Shown: in pieces, positions 3,848 through 5,005 of the stretch
Layout of the letters: each line of letters opens with the position of its first letter
Numbering within the stretch: the stretch's first letter is position 1
NCBI GenBank assembly: GCA_023245115.1
Contig: JAHFKX010000065.1
Span: 1-5,005, forward strand
Length of the DNA stretch: 5,005 bases
DNA from: Candidatus Woesearchaeota archaeon
GTDB taxonomy: Archaea > Nanobdellota > Nanobdellia > UBA10117
Reading direction: 5' to 3'
Position numbers and translations under genes: made by a program
The notes under the pieces: generated by a model
What the model saw: the letters and a program-made list of their open reading frames with translations, nothing else
What the model was told of the DNA's origin: nothing
Database searches by the model: none

Positions 3848-4321
3848 ATGTCAGAGCGTTATCAAGAGCTTTTAGATGTGGCAAAAAAAGAAATCGAGCT
3901 GGCAGACCATCTGCTCTACGTCACTTACCCGATGATAAAAGAGACAAAGTTCATGCTGGCAATTTCAGAGCACGTCATAAAAGCTGCAAATCTTGCATTG
4001 CATGCATTGCTCGAATTCGAGCGCACATATAAGCGAATTGAGCCATTCTCAACAAACTTCGCAGTCATGATATCAACGTACCGCAACAAGGTTGAGCAAT
4101 TTTATAATTTCGACCAAAAGTTTTACAGGTTATTAAACAAATTGCAGGAAATTCAGCGAGTAGGTACTGAATCCATGATGCGATTCAAGCGCGGTGAGAA
4201 GTATGTGCTGGCCAATCAGGATTACAAGCTCACGACGATAGACTTTGAATCAGTAAAGCGCTATTCAAACCTGACAAAGAATTTCGTGGTTATTGTTAGT
4301 TCGCTGATGCAAAAGGTTTAA
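3848..4321 (+). CDS. All-helical protein of unknown function, paralogue 1
   Basis: 157 residues, predicted almost wholly alpha-helical, no signal peptide or membrane helix. The N-terminal part (ADHLLYVTYPMIKETKF, 19-35, then EHVIKAANLALHALLEFE, 41-58) matches the next gene product in pattern (AD.LL, then H-[VI]-[IV]-[KE]-A-[AS]-N-[LI]-A). The helical-bundle look recalls HEPN-type domains, but the catalytic RX4-6H motif of HEPN ribonucleases is absent, so a toxin role is not supported. The start is fixed by the promoter in repeat copy B. It sits upstream of its paralogue and of a PIN/ATPase gene, in separate transcription units judging by their promoters. Function unknown. Confidence 0.75.
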   Translation: MSERYQELLDVAKKEIELADHLLYVTYPMIKETKFMLAISEHVIKAANLALHALLEFERTYKRIEPFSTNFAVMISTYRNKVEQFYNFDQKFYRLLNKLQEIQRVGTESMMRFKRGEKYVLANQDYKLTTIDFESVKRYSNLTKNFVVIVSSLMQKV

Positions 4322-4325
4322 ATTA
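4317..4325 (+). promoter_or_regulatory. TATA box overlapping a stop codon
   Basis: TTTAAATTA spans the TAA stop of the upstream gene (4319-4321) and is centred about 25 bases before the ATG at 4346. It fits a leaderless start for the second paralogue. Confidence 0.6.
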
Positions 4326-4345
4326 GTTTTGCATCTTAATTTTGT

Positions 4346-4699
4346 ATGGATATATCAAAGGCCGACGAAAAACTGAAGTTTGCAGACTATCTGCTGAACC
4401 GTGGCGAGGTAGAGTTTTTGAGCGCAGCTATGCGCCACATAGTCGAGGCTTCAAATATTGCAGTTGCAGTTAATTTCAATTTAGAGGACACAAACATTGC
4501 CCGACAGATTATCGGCAAAAAGCTGTCCGACGGCACGAAAGAGGAAAAAGAATTTTGCGGTTCCTATCTGTCGCTCTGGAAGCTGGCCACCAATCCCTCG
4601 CCGGCCAAAAGCGATGTTCAGAAGTCGCTGGTCCGCGTCAGGGCGTTCGCAGAATATGTGCGGCGCAAAAGGGAGTTTAGCGCCAGCAATATCGTATAA
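4346..4699 (+). CDS. All-helical protein of unknown function, paralogue 2
   Basis: 117 residues, predicted helical and soluble. ADEKLKFADYLLNRG (6-20) and RHIVEASNIAVAV (30-42) align with ADHLLYV and EHVIKAANLALHA of the preceding protein, so the two are probably ancient tandem duplicates. This copy is about 40 residues shorter and ends in a basic helix (VRVRAFAEYVRRKREF, 96-111). Only one His is present (31), next to Arg30, so no RX4-6H nuclease motif exists. Its second half is visibly richer in G+C than the genes before it, without other signs of transfer. The promoter overlaps the previous stop. Function unknown. Confidence 0.72.
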   Translation: MDISKADEKLKFADYLLNRGEVEFLSAAMRHIVEASNIAVAVNFNLEDTNIARQIIGKKLSDGTKEEKEFCGSYLSLWKLATNPSPAKSDVQKSLVRVRAFAEYVRRKREFSASNIV

Positions 4700-4708
4700 A
4701 CACAAAGA

Positions 4709-4717
4709 CTTATAAAC
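4709..4717 (+). promoter_or_regulatory. TATA box for the PIN-domain gene
   Basis: CTTATAAAC is centred about 43 bases before the ATG at 4756, predicting transcription from near 4740 and a leader of roughly 15-18 bases. The leader has no clear Shine-Dalgarno. The gene thus differs from its leaderless neighbours unless a weaker box at about 4730 (GAGTAAAA) is used. Confidence 0.45.
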
Positions 4718-4755
4718 TAAGAATTTTGAGTAAAACAAGCCTACGTCACACACAG

Positions 4756-5005
4756 ATGAATAACGAAAAAATTGCTGAGGAAGCAGAAATTAAAAAAGTC
4801 GAAGATGTATACGTGGCCGATACTTCTATAGTAATCGAGAAGAAAATTTCAGAACTCATTCTCGAGGGGACTATTAAAGGCAAAATAGTAATACCAATCG
4901 CTGTTATTGCTGAATTAGAACATCAAGCTAACCTAAACCAAGCGGAAGGCTTTCTCGGCCTTGAGGAAATAAAGGTTTTGCAGGAGTTTGCGAAAGAAGG
5001 CAAAA
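4756..5005 (+). CDS. PIN-domain protein, probably PIN-PilT-type ATPase (COG1855-like), 5' part
   Basis: The first 83 residues are present; the gene runs off the right edge. A short charged start is followed by VADTSIVIEKKISELI (20-35), with Asp22 the first PIN metal ligand; KIVIPIAVIAELEHQAN (43-59), with Glu53 the second acidic residue; and AEGFLGLEEIKVLQEFAKEGK (63-83). The pairing of DTS-I-I-x-x-x-[IV]-S-E-L-I with the AELEHQAN and GF-GLEE blocks is typical of the archaeal proteins that join a PIN domain to a PilT-like hexameric ATPase and a KH domain. A lone PIN toxin (VapC) usually lacks the AELEHQAN block. The ATPase and KH parts would lie beyond the window, so this is a prediction. RNA processing or turnover is the usual assumption for the family; the exact function is not settled. 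Confidence 0.82.
   Translation, partial: MNNEKIAEEAEIKKVEDVYVADTSIVIEKKISELILEGTIKGKIVIPIAVIAELEHQANLNQAEGFLGLEEIKVLQEFAKEGK

Noticed and set aside
4481..4753. Overlapping open frames on both strands in the second helical-protein gene
   Set aside because: Long alternative frames here are a by-product of the higher G+C of this stretch. The frame from 4346 has a promoter and a paralogue.

Overview
The window reads as archaeal DNA, probably from an A+T-rich, small-genome lineage of the DPANN type. The lineage is an inference. The support is a threonine tRNA gene interrupted by two introns, one with a textbook bulge-helix-bulge (BHB) splice motif; TATA-like boxes about 24-26 bases before several start codons; no Shine-Dalgarno sequences, so most mRNAs look leaderless; short, tightly packed, all-forward genes; and a COG1855-type PIN/ATPase gene at the right edge.

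Layout. 1-153: end of an unidentified upstream gene, a hairpin and the tRNA promoter. 154-355: tRNA-Thr(CGU), with a 98-base structured intron in the anticodon loop and a 30-base intron in the T-loop. 363-640: non-coding, with a compact G+C-rich, hairpin-rich island (about 445-590) that is a candidate structured RNA and ends in a near copy of the tRNA 3' end. 641-2231: a likely operon of a membrane-anchored class A beta-lactamase-like serine hydrolase, a single-domain O6-alkylguanine-DNA alkyltransferase (4-base ATGA overlap) and a two-helix small membrane protein. 2271-3808: an orphan gene, a GH16-type glycosidase gene overlapping it by 23 bases, and a small HExGHH zinc-metalloprotease-like gene with its own promoter. 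3848-4699: two related all-helical proteins of unknown function, each with its own promoter. 4756-end: 5' end of a PIN-domain protein of the PIN-PilT ATPase type.

The two strongest points are the doubly interrupted tRNA and a 28-base perfect direct repeat (2227-2254 and 3804-3831). Each repeat copy covers the stop codon of one gene and the promoter of the next, with exactly 16 bases between repeat and next ATG. The repeats bracket a 1577-base unit holding the orphan, GH16 and metalloprotease genes, which looks like a cassette inserted or duplicated at a gene end. No complete known defence or mobile system is visible.
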